NCBI RefSeq assembly: GCF_005771565.1
Contig: NZ_VAWA01000016.1
Coordinates: 1 to 49,415 of the forward strand
Direction: 5' to 3'
DNA from: Nesterenkonia sphaerica
Lineage (GTDB): Bacteria; Actinomycetota; Actinomycetes; Actinomycetales; Micrococcaceae
Length of the DNA stretch: 49,415 bases
Position numbers and translations under genes: made by a program
In this document: positions 25,393-34,643 of the stretch, in pieces
Layout of the letters: every line of letters starts with the position of its first letter
Numbering within the stretch: the first letter of the stretch is position 1
Notes under the pieces: generated by a model
The model's database searches: none
What the model was told of the DNA's origin: nothing
The model's input: the letters and a program-made list of their open reading frames with translations, nothing else

Positions 25393-27321
25393 CTAGGAGC
25401 CCATGGTGGCGGACCAGGCCGCATGCAGTTTGGAGAAGTACCCGCCGGCGGCGATCAGCTCCTCCGGGGACCCGTCCTCCACCACGCGTCCCTCATCGAT
25501 GACCAGCACCCGGTCAGCGATGGCCACTGTGGAGAGCCGGTGGGCGATGATCAGCGCGGTGCGGTTGCCCAACAGCCGGTGCAGCCCCTCCTGGACCAGC
25601 TGCTCGGAGGGAAGATCCAACGACGACGTCGCCTCATCCAGAATCAGCACCGCCGGGTCCGCCAGGAACGCCCTCGCGAAGGACACCAACTGGCGCTGGC
25701 CAGCAGAGATGCGGCCCCCGCGCTTATTGACGTCAGTGTCATACCCTTCCGGCAGGCTCATGATGAACTCATGGGCGCCCACCGCCTTTGCCGCCTGGAT
25801 GACCTGCTCATCGGTGGCATCGGGCTGGGAGAGCGCAATGTTCTCCCGGATGGACCCGGAGAACAGGAACGCCTCCTGCGTCACCATGGCCACATGCCGG
25901 TGGTGGTCATCCTCGGCCAGTTCGCGCAGCTCCACCCCGTCCAGGGTCAGCGATCCGGAGGTGACGTCGTAGAACCGGGCCAGCAGCTTCACCAGGGTGG
26001 ACTTGCCAGCACCGGTGCGCCCGACCACCGCCAGGGTCTGGCCGGCGGGGATGTGCAGGTCAAGCTTTTTCATCACCACCGGACCCTCAGCGCTGTACTG
26101 GAATTCGGCGCCGCGGAATTCGATCTCCCCGCGGCATTCCGGGAGTCGCTGCGGGTTCTTCGCCTGCCGGACATGCGGGGTCTCCTCCAGCAGGCCGGAG
26201 ACCTTCTCCAGTGCAGCCGTCGCAGACTGCAGCGAGTTGTAGAACATGGCGATCATGTCCAGAGGTTGGAAGACCCGCTTGGTGGAGAGCACGATGCCCA
26301 GCAGCAGGCCTGCACCCAGATCGCCCTGCAGCACCCGGTACCCGCCCCAGAGCAGCACCGCGGCCACTGAGAGATTCCCGATCAGCATCAGGGAGGGCTG
26401 CAGCACACCGAACAGGCCGATCGAGCGGACCATGTCATCGCGGTAGATCTTCGCCAGCTTCCGGTACTGGCGGGTCCGGGCGTCCTCCCGGCGGAAGGCC
26501 TGGACCGCGCGGATACCGGTCATGGACTCCACGAAATGCACGATCATCCGGGCCGAGGAGATCCGGGTCCGCCGGTAGGCGACCTCCGCGTTCTTCTGGT
26601 ACCAGCGCCCCAGGAAGTAGATGGGCACTACAGCGCACAGCAGCACCAACCCGGAGCGGACATCACTGATCCAGATGTAGACGGTGGTGAAGAGCATGAA
26701 CATCACGCCCTGGACCAGCTGGTTCACGCCACCGTCGAGCAGTTCGCGCAGCGCCTCCAGGTCAGAGGTCTGCCGGGAGATGACCTTCCCGGAGGTGTAG
26801 TCCTCATGAAAGTCCAGGCTCAGCGCCTGAGTCTTCCGAAAGACCTCGTCGCGCAGCTTGTAAAGCATGGTCTGCGAGGCCTCGGCGGTCATCCGGGTGT
26901 ACCAGTACAGCAGGCTCCCGGCGGTCACCGCGCAGATCAGATACAGCGCGGCAGGAATCCACAGGCCTGAGGCGTCGCCGTCCAGCAGACGCGGCAGGCC
27001 CCAGTCGATGGCCAGTCCGCCAGCAATGAACGGGGTGGCAGCCTGAGCCGCCTGGGAGATGACCACGGCGATCGCGGTCAGCAGCAGTTTCCCGCGCACT
27101 CCCGCAGAGGCTCGCCACAGCAGAGCCAGCGAGCGGCGCCGAATGAATTTCCGCTCCGCCTTGCCGAAGGAGACATCCTCCTCCGCTGCGGTGCCGCGCA
27201 GATGAGCGAACTCATCCTCCTCCCGCGGTGGCGCCGCTCTGGAGAGGTCCAGGGCGGCGGTGTCCTCCGTCACCGGGCGTCCATTGCGGCTTGGTGTGCT
27301 CACCGGGTCCTGGGCGTTCAC
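25393..27321 (-). CDS. ABC exporter half-transporter (catalytic subunit)
   Basis: A 642-residue TMD-NBD protein. Six transmembrane segments span about 80-370. The NBD has intact Walker A GRTGAGKST, Walker B VLILDEATSSLD with catalytic Glu, signature ISAGQRQ (slightly off LSGGQ) and the H-loop AHRLST. GTG start overlaps the preceding gene by 4 bp (GTGA). It pairs with the product of that gene as a heterodimeric exporter in which this subunit provides the competent Walker motifs. An N-terminal acidic extension of about 70 residues precedes TM1. Multidrug or lipid export is typical; substrate unknown. Confidence 0.9.
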   Translation of the reverse strand: MNAQDPVSTPSRNGRPVTEDTAALDLSRAAPPREEDEFAHLRGTAAEEDVSFGKAERKFIRRRSLALLWRASAGVRGKLLLTAIAVVISQAAQAATPFIAGGLAIDWGLPRLLDGDASGLWIPAALYLICAVTAGSLLYWYTRMTAEASQTMLYKLRDEVFRKTQALSLDFHEDYTSGKVISRQTSDLEALRELLDGGVNQLVQGVMFMLFTTVYIWISDVRSGLVLLCAVVPIYFLGRWYQKNAEVAYRRTRISSARMIVHFVESMTGIRAVQAFRREDARTRQYRKLAKIYRDDMVRSIGLFGVLQPSLMLIGNLSVAAVLLWGGYRVLQGDLGAGLLLGIVLSTKRVFQPLDMIAMFYNSLQSATAALEKVSGLLEETPHVRQAKNPQRLPECRGEIEFRGAEFQYSAEGPVVMKKLDLHIPAGQTLAVVGRTGAGKSTLVKLLARFYDVTSGSLTLDGVELRELAEDDHHRHVAMVTQEAFLFSGSIRENIALSQPDATDEQVIQAAKAVGAHEFIMSLPEGYDTDVNKRGGRISAGQRQLVSFARAFLADPAVLILDEATSSLDLPSEQLVQEGLHRLLGNRTALIIAHRLSTVAIADRVLVIDEGRVVEDGSPEELIAAGGYFSKLHAAWSATMGS

Positions 27322-29354
27322 CGATTGATCTCCTGAAAGTCAGCGGGACCAGCTGAGGAGGGGGCGACGTCGTCGCCCGGGGCTGGGGAGTCTCGGTTGG
27401 CGGGATGGTCTGCGGGGATGGCGTCCATGAGCTCCTCGCCGCTGGGCGGGGCGGGTTTCATGATGCTGGCGTAGATACTGCTGCGGGCCAGCAGCTCAGT
27501 GTGGGTCCCGACGTCGGCCACCCGGCCCTGGTGCAGCAGAGCCACCCGGTCGGCCATGGCGACGGTGGAGGGACGGTGGGCCACGATGAGAGTGGTGGTG
27601 CCGCTGAGCACCTCGCGCAGCCGGGCGGTGACCCGTTCCTCCGTGCGCACATCCAGCGCCGAGAGCGGATCGTCGAGCAGCAGGACTGAGGGCTTTGCTG
27701 CGATGGCGCGGGCCAGGGCGAGGCGCTGCCGCTGTCCCCCGGAGAGACTCATGCCCTCTTCGCCGATTCGGGTCTCCAGGCCTTCCGGAAGATGGTGGAC
27801 GAACTCCGCGTCCGCGGTGTGCAGCGCCTCAGTGAGCACCTGGTCCAGGTGCTCGGCGTCCGGCGCCTGCTCGCGCCGGGCCGGGGGAGCGCCAGCTGCC
27901 TCGGTGTGCGTGGTCCTCTCCAGCGCGGCATCCTCACGCTGGTACTCGGTGCCCAGCAGCACATTGGCCTTCACTGTGGCGGAGAAGAGCGTGGGGTCTT
28001 CAAAGGCGACGGCGATGCGGGACCGCAGATCCGGCAGGCTGTAGTCGCGGACGTCGACGCCGTCGACCAGCACCCGGCCGCCGGTGACGTCGTAGAGCCG
28101 GGGCACCAGGTTCAGCAGCGTGGAGGTGCCGCCCCCAGTGGCCGAGACCAGCGCCATAGTTTCCCCCGGTTCCACACGCAGGGTGGCACCCCGAATGAGA
28201 TCCTCCCCAGCGTCCGGGTACCGGAAGTGAACATCCTCCAGCTCCACCAGGCCCCGTTCGGGCGCGGTGCGGGGCTGGGCGGGGGAGACGACGTCGGGCT
28301 CCACATCCATCACGTCGATATGCCGGTCGATGGAGGTCTTGGCCATGAAGACCATGCCGATGAGCATGCCGATGCCCTCGATGGGCTGTTTCAGTACCAC
28401 GGCCATGGCGAAGAATCCTGCCAATGAACCGGGTGTGAGGTCTCCCTGAGCGGCGAGGTAGAGACCGGTGAAGATGCACAGGGCCAGCACCGTCTCCGGA
28501 AGCAGCACCATAAACATCTGGAACTTCGCCAGGGTGCGCATTTTGGACACTTCGAGGTCCCGCAGGGTGGCGGCCTCTTCCTTGAAGCTGGAGCGGGCCC
28601 AGTCGCCGCGGCCGAACGCTTTCAGCACCCGGATGCCGTGGACGGACTCCTCCACCTTGGTGGCCACCTGCCCGGCTTGGTCCTGCGCGGAGCGTGAGTA
28701 GTGGATGAACTTCTTCCGGAAGGCAGGCCCCAGCACCATCACCGGGATCGCCGCGCAGAGGAACAGGGCACCGAGCACCGGCGACCAGGTGAACATCACG
28801 CTGATGCCCACCAGCACGGTGATGGATGAGGTGACCAGCATCAGCGAGCCGAAGGCGAAGAACCGGCGAAGCATGTTCAGGTCCGCAATGGCGCGGGACT
28901 GCAACTGCCCCGCCTCCCACGCACCGTGGAACGCCGCCGACTGGTGGATCAGCCGCGTGAACAGGGACACGCGCATGTTGGTTTCGGCATCGGATGCCGG
29001 GGGGATGACGAAGAACCGGCGCAGGAAGACCAGGAACGCCTCCAGGACACCCAGGGCCAGCACGATGCCGAAGGCGGTCCAGACCACGGCGGCTGCGGCG
29101 TCGTCGGCGGCGATGTCATCGACCAGTCTGCCCAGGACCACCGGCACAGACAGCGCGATGATGCCCGCACCGATGGCGGAGAGCATGCCAAAGAACCACC
29201 GCAGCTTCAACCCCTCCAGATAGGGGGTCAGGCGGGCGAGAGCCTGGATGAGTGTGCGGCGCTGACCGGATTCCACACGCGCTTGAGCGGCCCGTTGCTG
29301 TGCTCCGAGCTTGCGGGAAGAGGCCGCGCTGCTGTTCTGATCAGATTGTTGCAT
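27318..29354 (-). CDS. ABC exporter half-transporter (degenerate-site subunit)
   Basis: A 678-residue TMD-NBD protein. The NBD has a Walker A SATGGGTST in which Thr410 replaces the catalytic Lys, a Q-loop with Glu (AFEDPTLFS), Walker B LLLDDP (Asp for Glu), but a perfect signature LSGGQRQ. This is the pattern of the degenerate half of heterodimeric exporters (TM287/288 type), here with the Lys lost too. An insertion of about 30 residues (EAAGAPPARREQAPDAEHL) sits before the signature. The first ABC gene, upstream of its partner, overlapping by 4 bp. An AGGAGG lies about 16 bases before the ATG. Confidence 0.88.
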   Translation of the reverse strand: MQQSDQNSSAASSRKLGAQQRAAQARVESGQRRTLIQALARLTPYLEGLKLRWFFGMLSAIGAGIIALSVPVVLGRLVDDIAADDAAAAVVWTAFGIVLALGVLEAFLVFLRRFFVIPPASDAETNMRVSLFTRLIHQSAAFHGAWEAGQLQSRAIADLNMLRRFFAFGSLMLVTSSITVLVGISVMFTWSPVLGALFLCAAIPVMVLGPAFRKKFIHYSRSAQDQAGQVATKVEESVHGIRVLKAFGRGDWARSSFKEEAATLRDLEVSKMRTLAKFQMFMVLLPETVLALCIFTGLYLAAQGDLTPGSLAGFFAMAVVLKQPIEGIGMLIGMVFMAKTSIDRHIDVMDVEPDVVSPAQPRTAPERGLVELEDVHFRYPDAGEDLIRGATLRVEPGETMALVSATGGGTSTLLNLVPRLYDVTGGRVLVDGVDVRDYSLPDLRSRIAVAFEDPTLFSATVKANVLLGTEYQREDAALERTTHTEAAGAPPARREQAPDAEHLDQVLTEALHTADAEFVHHLPEGLETRIGEEGMSLSGGQRQRLALARAIAAKPSVLLLDDPLSALDVRTEERVTARLREVLSGTTTLIVAHRPSTVAMADRVALLHQGRVADVGTHTELLARSSIYASIMKPAPPSGEELMDAIPADHPANRDSPAPGDDVAPSSAGPADFQEINR

Positions 29355-29402
29355 GCCGCAACTACTTTACTCCTCCTGGTGGGGAGGACCAAACACTGCT
29401 GG

Positions 29403-30305
29403 TCAGCTTCCCCGCACGGTCAGCAGGGTGGCCTCGGGCGGACAGAACAAGCGCACTGGGGCTTTGGCTGAGGTGCCCAGGCCGGCGGAGACATGGACAT
29501 GGGTGTGGCCTCCGCCGGGCCGTTCCCGGGAGTGCAGCCCCTTGGCGTAGCGCACCGGAAGGTCGCAGTTGGTGACCAGTGCGCGCCCGGTGCCGGTGAG
29601 GCTCGGCAGGCAGACCTGGCCTCCGTGGGTGTGACCAGCCAGCACCAGGTCCGCTTTCGCCGCGGTGAAAGTCTCCAGCACGTGCAGCTGCGGGGCGTGG
29701 GCCACACCGATTCGCAGCTGGGGGTCCGTCTCCGGCCAGCCGGAGAACTCGTTGCGTTCAATGTGTGGATCGTCAACGCCGGAGAGCGCCAGCTCCACCC
29801 CGCCGACTGTGGTGGCAGCGTGGGTGTTGGACAGATTGATCCAGCCGGCGGCGTCGAACCCGCCAAACAGGTCTTCGGTGGGCAGCGACGACGCCGTGGG
29901 GTGAAGCGTGGAGGGGCCGGTGAAGTATTTCAGCGGGTTCTTCCACTGCGGGGCGTAGTAATCGTTGGAACCGGGGACGAAGCAGCCCGGTAAGTCCATC
30001 AGTGGCCCCAGTGCGCTGAGCACCTCCGGGACCGCCTTGGGGTCGGAGAGATTGTCTCCGGTATTGACCACGAAGTCGGGCTCCCAGGCGGCCAGCTGCT
30101 GCAGCCAGTCGTGCTTCTTCTGCTGCCCCGGCACGTAGTGGATGTCCGAGATGTGCAGCAGCCGCAGCTGTACGGCCAATCCCGGGACCACCACCTCCGC
30201 ATGCCGGAGGGTGAAACGGTTCAACTCCACCCGATTGGCGTACGCCAATGTTCCCAGCCCGAGTGCGCAGGCGGCACCTGCGGCAGCACTCAAACCGCGC
30301 AGCAC
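29403..30305 (-). CDS. Membrane-anchored metallophosphoesterase (YaeI-like)
   Basis: A 300-residue calcineurin-like phosphoesterase with an N-terminal hydrophobic anchor (LSAAAGAACALGLGTLAYA). Metal-ligand motifs in order: LHISDIHY (DxH), VNTGDNLSD (GDN), VPGSNDYYAP (GND-type) and LAGHTHGGQ (GHTH). Similar proteins act on UDP-diacylglucosamine or other phosphate esters; the substrate here is unknown. It lies between the ABC exporter and the class A PBP, on the same strand. An envelope role is plausible. Confidence 0.87.
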   Translation of the reverse strand: MLRGLSAAAGAACALGLGTLAYANRVELNRFTLRHAEVVVPGLAVQLRLLHISDIHYVPGQQKKHDWLQQLAAWEPDFVVNTGDNLSDPKAVPEVLSALGPLMDLPGCFVPGSNDYYAPQWKNPLKYFTGPSTLHPTASSLPTEDLFGGFDAAGWINLSNTHAATTVGGVELALSGVDDPHIERNEFSGWPETDPQLRIGVAHAPQLHVLETFTAAKADLVLAGHTHGGQVCLPSLTGTGRALVTNCDLPVRYAKGLHSRERPGGGHTHVHVSAGLGTSAKAPVRLFCPPEATLLTVRGS

Positions 30306-30392
30306 TGGTCACCGGCCTCCCAGCGTGAACCGGGCAGTGTGCCGGACTGTGGGCTGGGCGGCGTGCCAGGCTGTGGGCCGGACAGCACCGGC

Positions 30393-32651
30393 TCAGTTGT
30401 CATCGCTGGTAGAGCCCTCGTTGTCGTCGTCGTCATCATCATCGTCATTGGAGCCGGTGCTGGGGCCGAGCTCGGACATCGCGTAGCGGCCGCCGTATCC
30501 GGACCGGCGCTCGTCGAAGGGCGAGTTGCGGGCCTCCGGGAAGTCACCGGTGGCGCGGTCCCCGGCAGCTTCCCGCATGAAGTCGTACCACAGCGGGAAG
30601 GCCACCGAGCCGGCGAATGAGTCCGGGGGCACGTTGCCCTCATCCCACATGCGGTTGTTGTCGTGCATACGGGTCACGTAGGCGCTGGTGGCGACCCCCT
30701 GGGTGTACCCCTGGAAAGACATGCCGGAGACGTTGTGGTTGGTACCGGTCTTGCCCGCCATCGGGAACGGCGGCTCACCGTCACGTTCTCCCACGTAGAG
30801 GTTCTGTTCTGCGATGTTGATCATGGTGTCGTTGACCTGGGCCACCACATCAGGGTCCACCACGTCCTCGCAGTCCGGCTCCGGGACCTCATACTCGTTG
30901 CCGTGAGCGTCGGTGACCTCCAGGATGGACCGTGGGGCGCAGATGGTGCCGTCATTGGCGAAGGCGGCGTAGGCGCGGTTCATCACCAGCGGGGTGATCG
31001 AGGCCGAACCCAGCACGAACGAGGGCGTGTCCGGGCGCAATGGGCCCAATTCAATGCCTTCGCTGGTGCCCTCGATGCCGAGCCGGTCCGTCAGATCCGT
31101 GATGGCACAGAGGTCCATGTCATTGGCGGTGGCCATGGTTGCGGTGTTGATGGAGTGGAAGAGCCCCCAGTCCACCGTCATCTCGCGCTCAGTGTCGTCC
31201 AGCACGTTGGAGATCGAGTAGGCGTCTGGCTCGCCTTCTCCCTGCAGCAGGGTGACGGAGCCTCCCGGCATACAGCTGGCCTGCCACCGTTCGCCGTAGT
31301 CGTACTCGGTCTGGTCGGCGTCGACCATGTCATCCATGGAGTTGCCCTCCTCGACCCAGGCGGCCGCGACGAACGGCTTCAGGATCGAGCCCCCCTGGAA
31401 CCCGAGGCCCCCGTTGTGGGAATTGCCCACATTGAGGTTCAGCGAGGTGGAGTTCCAGTCGTCGAGCTCCTCATTGGGGTCGTAGGTGGTGGACTGGGCC
31501 ATGGCCAGGATGTCTCCGGTCTCGGGGTCCATGGAGTTCAGCAGTGCTGCAGCCTGGCTGCCGCGCGGCTGGTGATCCCAGACGGTGTCTTCGGCCTCGC
31601 GCTGCATGTCAGCATCCAGCGTGGTGGTGATGCGCAGGCCTCCGCGGGCCAGCAGCTCAGCCCGGTCACTGGGATCCTCGCCGAATGTCTCGTTCTGCAG
31701 GAAGTCCTCGGTGACATAGTCGCAGAAGTACTCGGCGAACTGCGCCGCGATGCATCCGATCTCATTGGACTGGATGTCGAGGCTCTCACCGAGGTCGACA
31801 GCGACCGCTTCCTCGTACTCCTCCTCAGTGATGAACTCGTGGATGAGCATATTGCGCAGCACGGTGTTGCGCCGGGTCTCGGCACGTGCCACGTTGTCGG
31901 CGAGGTCCGGCCGGTAGAAGTTGGGCGCCTGGACAATGCCGGCCAGGGTGGCGGCCTGCTGATAGTCCAGCTCAGAGGCGGAGATGCCCCAGTAGTACTG
32001 CGCGGCGGCCTCCACACCGTAGTTCCGTCCGCCCAGCATCACGATGTTCAGGTAGCCCTCAAGGATCTCGTCCTTGGTCATCTCCTGCTCCACCTGCACC
32101 GCCAGCTTCATCTCCCGCAGCTTGTCGGCGTAGGTCTTCTCCTGAATGCCGGCGGCCAGGAAGTTGCCCTCCCCGGAGACCACGGCAGCGTTGTTCAGCA
32201 CGTTGTTGACGTACTGCATGGTCAGCGTGGAGGCACCCTGCTGAGTGGAGGCTGTCATGTTGTGCACAGCCGCGCGCGCCACACCTTGGGCGTCGACGCC
32301 GCCGTGCTCGTAGAACCGCTCATCCTCAATGGCGATCAGCGCATCCCGCATCTCCTGGGAAACATCCTCGAGGTCCACCGGCACGCGGTTCTCCGCGTAG
32401 AACGTCGCAATACGGGTCTCACCATCACTGGCGTACATATGCGAAGGAGTCGACAGCGGCTCCTCCTGCAGCTCGGCCGGCACCTCATGAAGGATGTCGC
32501 CTCCCGCCGAGGCGGCAGCCCCGCCGGTGGCTGCCAGGGGGAACACCAGGCCAGCGGCAAGCAGGCCGCAGAGGGCGCTCACACCCAGGAAAGACATAAT
32601 TTTGCCCACGGTGGTAGCCGTGTCAAAAAGGGGGGATTTGCGGGAAGCCAT
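30393..32651 (-). CDS. Class A penicillin-binding protein (transglycosylase/transpeptidase)
   Basis: A 752-residue bifunctional peptidoglycan synthase. One N-terminal transmembrane helix (about 18-42); GT51 domain with EDERFYEHGGVD (catalytic Glu), QQGASTLTMQYVNN and GRNYGVEAAAQYYW; transpeptidase domain with SxxK as GGSILKPF, SxN as SINT and KTG as GKTGT. No PASTA domain. The protein is unusually acidic and ends in a Ser/Asp/Asn tail with eight consecutive Asp. A TATCATATAG stretch ends 4 bases before the ATG, so a leaderless or very short leader is possible. It is divergent from an ATP-grasp ligase, another likely cell-wall gene. Confidence 0.94.
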   Translation of the reverse strand: MASRKSPLFDTATTVGKIMSFLGVSALCGLLAAGLVFPLAATGGAAASAGGDILHEVPAELQEEPLSTPSHMYASDGETRIATFYAENRVPVDLEDVSQEMRDALIAIEDERFYEHGGVDAQGVARAAVHNMTASTQQGASTLTMQYVNNVLNNAAVVSGEGNFLAAGIQEKTYADKLREMKLAVQVEQEMTKDEILEGYLNIVMLGGRNYGVEAAAQYYWGISASELDYQQAATLAGIVQAPNFYRPDLADNVARAETRRNTVLRNMLIHEFITEEEYEEAVAVDLGESLDIQSNEIGCIAAQFAEYFCDYVTEDFLQNETFGEDPSDRAELLARGGLRITTTLDADMQREAEDTVWDHQPRGSQAAALLNSMDPETGDILAMAQSTTYDPNEELDDWNSTSLNLNVGNSHNGGLGFQGGSILKPFVAAAWVEEGNSMDDMVDADQTEYDYGERWQASCMPGGSVTLLQGEGEPDAYSISNVLDDTEREMTVDWGLFHSINTATMATANDMDLCAITDLTDRLGIEGTSEGIELGPLRPDTPSFVLGSASITPLVMNRAYAAFANDGTICAPRSILEVTDAHGNEYEVPEPDCEDVVDPDVVAQVNDTMINIAEQNLYVGERDGEPPFPMAGKTGTNHNVSGMSFQGYTQGVATSAYVTRMHDNNRMWDEGNVPPDSFAGSVAFPLWYDFMREAAGDRATGDFPEARNSPFDERRSGYGGRYAMSELGPSTGSNDDDDDDDDNEGSTSDDN

Positions 32652-32739
32652 GAGCTATATGATATCGAGCCCGTCAAACCGCGCGGGTTCCAGGCTCAAG
32701 CCCCACCTGAACGCCGGCGGTGTCGGCTAGCATGAGGCG
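32652..32739. promoter_or_regulatory. Divergent promoter region, PBP and ATP-grasp ligase
   Basis: 88 bp between two divergent start codons. The AT-rich core TATATGATATC (about 32655-32665) would serve as -10 for the PBP gene. No clear operator palindrome was seen. Confidence 0.4.
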
Positions 32740-33996
32740 GTGACTTCACAAGCTGTGCGCGCCGCCCAATCGGCAGGCTTCCTGCCTGTCATCCTCGGGA
32801 CCAATATCCACGGGTACACCCACGCCCGGAGCTTCCACGAGACCTACGGGGTCAAGCCTCTGATGATCGGCAAGATCAAGCTGGGGTTCACCTGGGACAG
32901 CAGCATTCTGGACGTGGAGCTTCATCAGGACATCGCCGACGACGCCGCCTTCCTCCGCATCCTCACCGAGCGGGCGAAAGAGCTCAGCGCCCTCTACCAA
33001 GTGCCGCTGCTGCTGGTGCCCAGCACTGATATTTACGTGGAGCTGGTCACCCGGCACCAGGAAGCGCTCGCCGGGCATTACCGGTTCAACACCCCCGCTG
33101 AACCGGTGCGGAAGAAGTTCATGCACAAGGAGCTCTTCTACGAGCTGGCCGCCGAGCACGGGGTGGACATCCCGGAGACGCAGGTGCACCGGGTCGGCGA
33201 ACCGTTCGAACTGGAAGTCGACCGCTTCCCCGTCATCATCAAACCCGCCAACCCCAACGAATGGTGGATGAATCAGTACAAGATCGCCGGACACCAGAAG
33301 GTGTACCGGCTGAACACTGCCGCTGAAGTGGCCGCCGTGGTCTCCGCCGTGGAGGCATCCGACTATCGGGGAGCACTGATCATCCAAGAGTTCGTCCCCG
33401 GCGACGACACCAACATCTGGGACTCGGTGCTCTACGTCAACACTGAGGGCGAGTGCGAACTGGTGACGCTGGGCCGGGTGGCACTCCAGGAGCACGAATC
33501 CCACCTGGTGGGTTCCTACACCGCCATCGTGTCCCGTTATGACGAGTCACTGATGCGCACCTACAAGGACTTCCTCGAAGCAGTCGGGTACACCGGGGTG
33601 GCCAATGTGGACATCAAGTACGACCCCCGGGACGGGAAGTACAAGGTGATGGAGATCAACGCTCGTCCGGGCCGGTCCAGCTACTACACGGCGCTGCTGG
33701 GTCACCCCGTGATGACGTACTTGGTCGATGATCTGATCTACGGCCGGCGCAAGGAGCTCACCCTGGCCCAGGGAGATGCGCTGTTCCATGTGGCGCCGCG
33801 CTACATTCTGCGCAAGTACGTGACCAACCCGGAGGTCCGCGGCGAGGTCAAGCGCCTGATCAAGCAGGGCAAAGCCACCAATCCGCTGTGGTACCGGGCC
33901 GACCGTTCGCCGAAACGCCTGGCCTACCTGGCGGGACGGCACCTCCGTCAGGGAAAGAAGTACTCCGCCTCCACGTGGCGGGACGGTCTGAGTTAG
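32740..33996 (+). CDS. ATP-grasp carboxylate-amine ligase, paralog 1 (D-aspartate-ligase-like)
   Basis: A 418-residue ATP-grasp ligase. Core motifs: FPVIIKPANPNEWW (ATP-binding Lys), ALIIQEFVPGDDTNIWDSVLYVN, and the metal-binding KVMEINARPGRSSYYT (E-x-N-x-R). The N-terminal pre-ATP-grasp domain starts FLPVILGTNIHGYTHARSFHE. The overall plan resembles D-aspartate ligases of the Asl type that build peptidoglycan cross-bridges, and it is divergent from a class A PBP. It is clearly homologous to 34636-35907 along its whole length. GTG 32740 is preceded by GAGGCG. Substrates are not established; amino acid bridge formation is inferred. Confidence 0.8.
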   Translation: MTSQAVRAAQSAGFLPVILGTNIHGYTHARSFHETYGVKPLMIGKIKLGFTWDSSILDVELHQDIADDAAFLRILTERAKELSALYQVPLLLVPSTDIYVELVTRHQEALAGHYRFNTPAEPVRKKFMHKELFYELAAEHGVDIPETQVHRVGEPFELEVDRFPVIIKPANPNEWWMNQYKIAGHQKVYRLNTAAEVAAVVSAVEASDYRGALIIQEFVPGDDTNIWDSVLYVNTEGECELVTLGRVALQEHESHLVGSYTAIVSRYDESLMRTYKDFLEAVGYTGVANVDIKYDPRDGKYKVMEINARPGRSSYYTALLGHPVMTYLVDDLIYGRRKELTLAQGDALFHVAPRYILRKYVTNPEVRGEVKRLIKQGKATNPLWYRADRSPKRLAYLAGRHLRQGKKYSASTWRDGLS

Positions 33997-34005
33997 GCTG
34001 AGGCT

Positions 34006-34170
34006 ATGGCTGAACAGACAAAGTGGGAGTACGCCACCATTCCGCTCATCATTCACAACACCAAGGGCATTCTGGACCAGTGGGGAGACGACGGCTGGGA
34101 GCTGGTCACCGTGCTCCCCGGCCCCGACGGCAACGCCCCGGTGGCATACCTGAAGCGTCCTCAGCAGTAG
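34006..34170 (+). CDS. DUF4177-like small protein
   Basis: 54 residues from ATG 34006: MAEQTKWEYATIPLIIHNTK, then ILDQWGDDGWELVTVLPGP and VAYLKRP. The 'WEY...L...G..GWELV' pattern is that of DUF4177. It starts 10 bp after the first ATP-grasp gene and ends 14 bp before the RidA gene, in a tight operon. Function unknown. Confidence 0.85.
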   Translation: MAEQTKWEYATIPLIIHNTKGILDQWGDDGWELVTVLPGPDGNAPVAYLKRPQQ

Positions 34171-34184
34171 GGCGGAGGGTGACC

Positions 34185-34643
34185 GTGTCTGCAGTTGAAC
34201 AGCGTCTCTCCGCACTTGGCCTGACCGTGCCGGAGGTAGTCCCTCCGGTGGCGGCCTACCAGCCCGCCGTGGTGGTCGACAACGTCGTCTACGTCTCGGG
34301 TCAGCTGCCGCTGGTCAGTGGTGAACTGCCCGCAGTCGGCAAGGTCGGCGCAGACGTCACCCCCGAGCAGGCCTATGAACTCGCCAAGCAGTGCGGACTG
34401 AACCTCATTGCGGCGCTGAAGTCTGTCGCTGACCTGGACAGGGTGACCCGGATCGCCAAGGTCGGCGGGTTCGTCGCCTCCGCACCGGACTTCACCGGCC
34501 AGCCTCAGGTGATCAACGGCGCCTCCGAGATCCTCGGCGAGGCCTTCGGCGATGCTGGAATCCACGCCCGCAGCGCCGTGGGGGTGCCGGTGCTGCCGCT
34601 GAACACACCGGTCGAAGTGGACCTGATCGCGCACCTTGGCTGA
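34185..34643 (+). CDS. RidA/YjgF-family protein
   Basis: 152 residues from GTG 34185, which follows GGCGGAGGG by 5 bases. RidA-fold enamine/imine deaminases detoxify 2-aminoacrylate; here the longer 'YjgF-like' subtype is seen: VVVDNVVYVSGQLPLVSGELP, then GLNLIAALKSVADLDRVTRIAKVGGFVASAPDF and ARSAVGVPVLPLNTPVEVDLIAHLG. The catalytic Arg equivalent is probably that in HARSAVGV. Its stop overlaps the TTG start of the second ATP-grasp ligase by 8 bp, so the two are translationally coupled. Confidence 0.88.
   Translation: MSAVEQRLSALGLTVPEVVPPVAAYQPAVVVDNVVYVSGQLPLVSGELPAVGKVGADVTPEQAYELAKQCGLNLIAALKSVADLDRVTRIAKVGGFVASAPDFTGQPQVINGASEILGEAFGDAGIHARSAVGVPVLPLNTPVEVDLIAHLG

Noticed and set aside
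24910-26370. 486-codon plus-strand frame across the channel and ABC exporter genes
   Set aside because: Antisense shadow of two well-supported genes.
30663-32735. 690-codon plus-strand open frame opposite the class A PBP
   Set aside because: Composition is typical of the antisense of a GC-rich gene (His, Val, Gly, Gln rich), with no domain, while the minus strand encodes a complete PBP.
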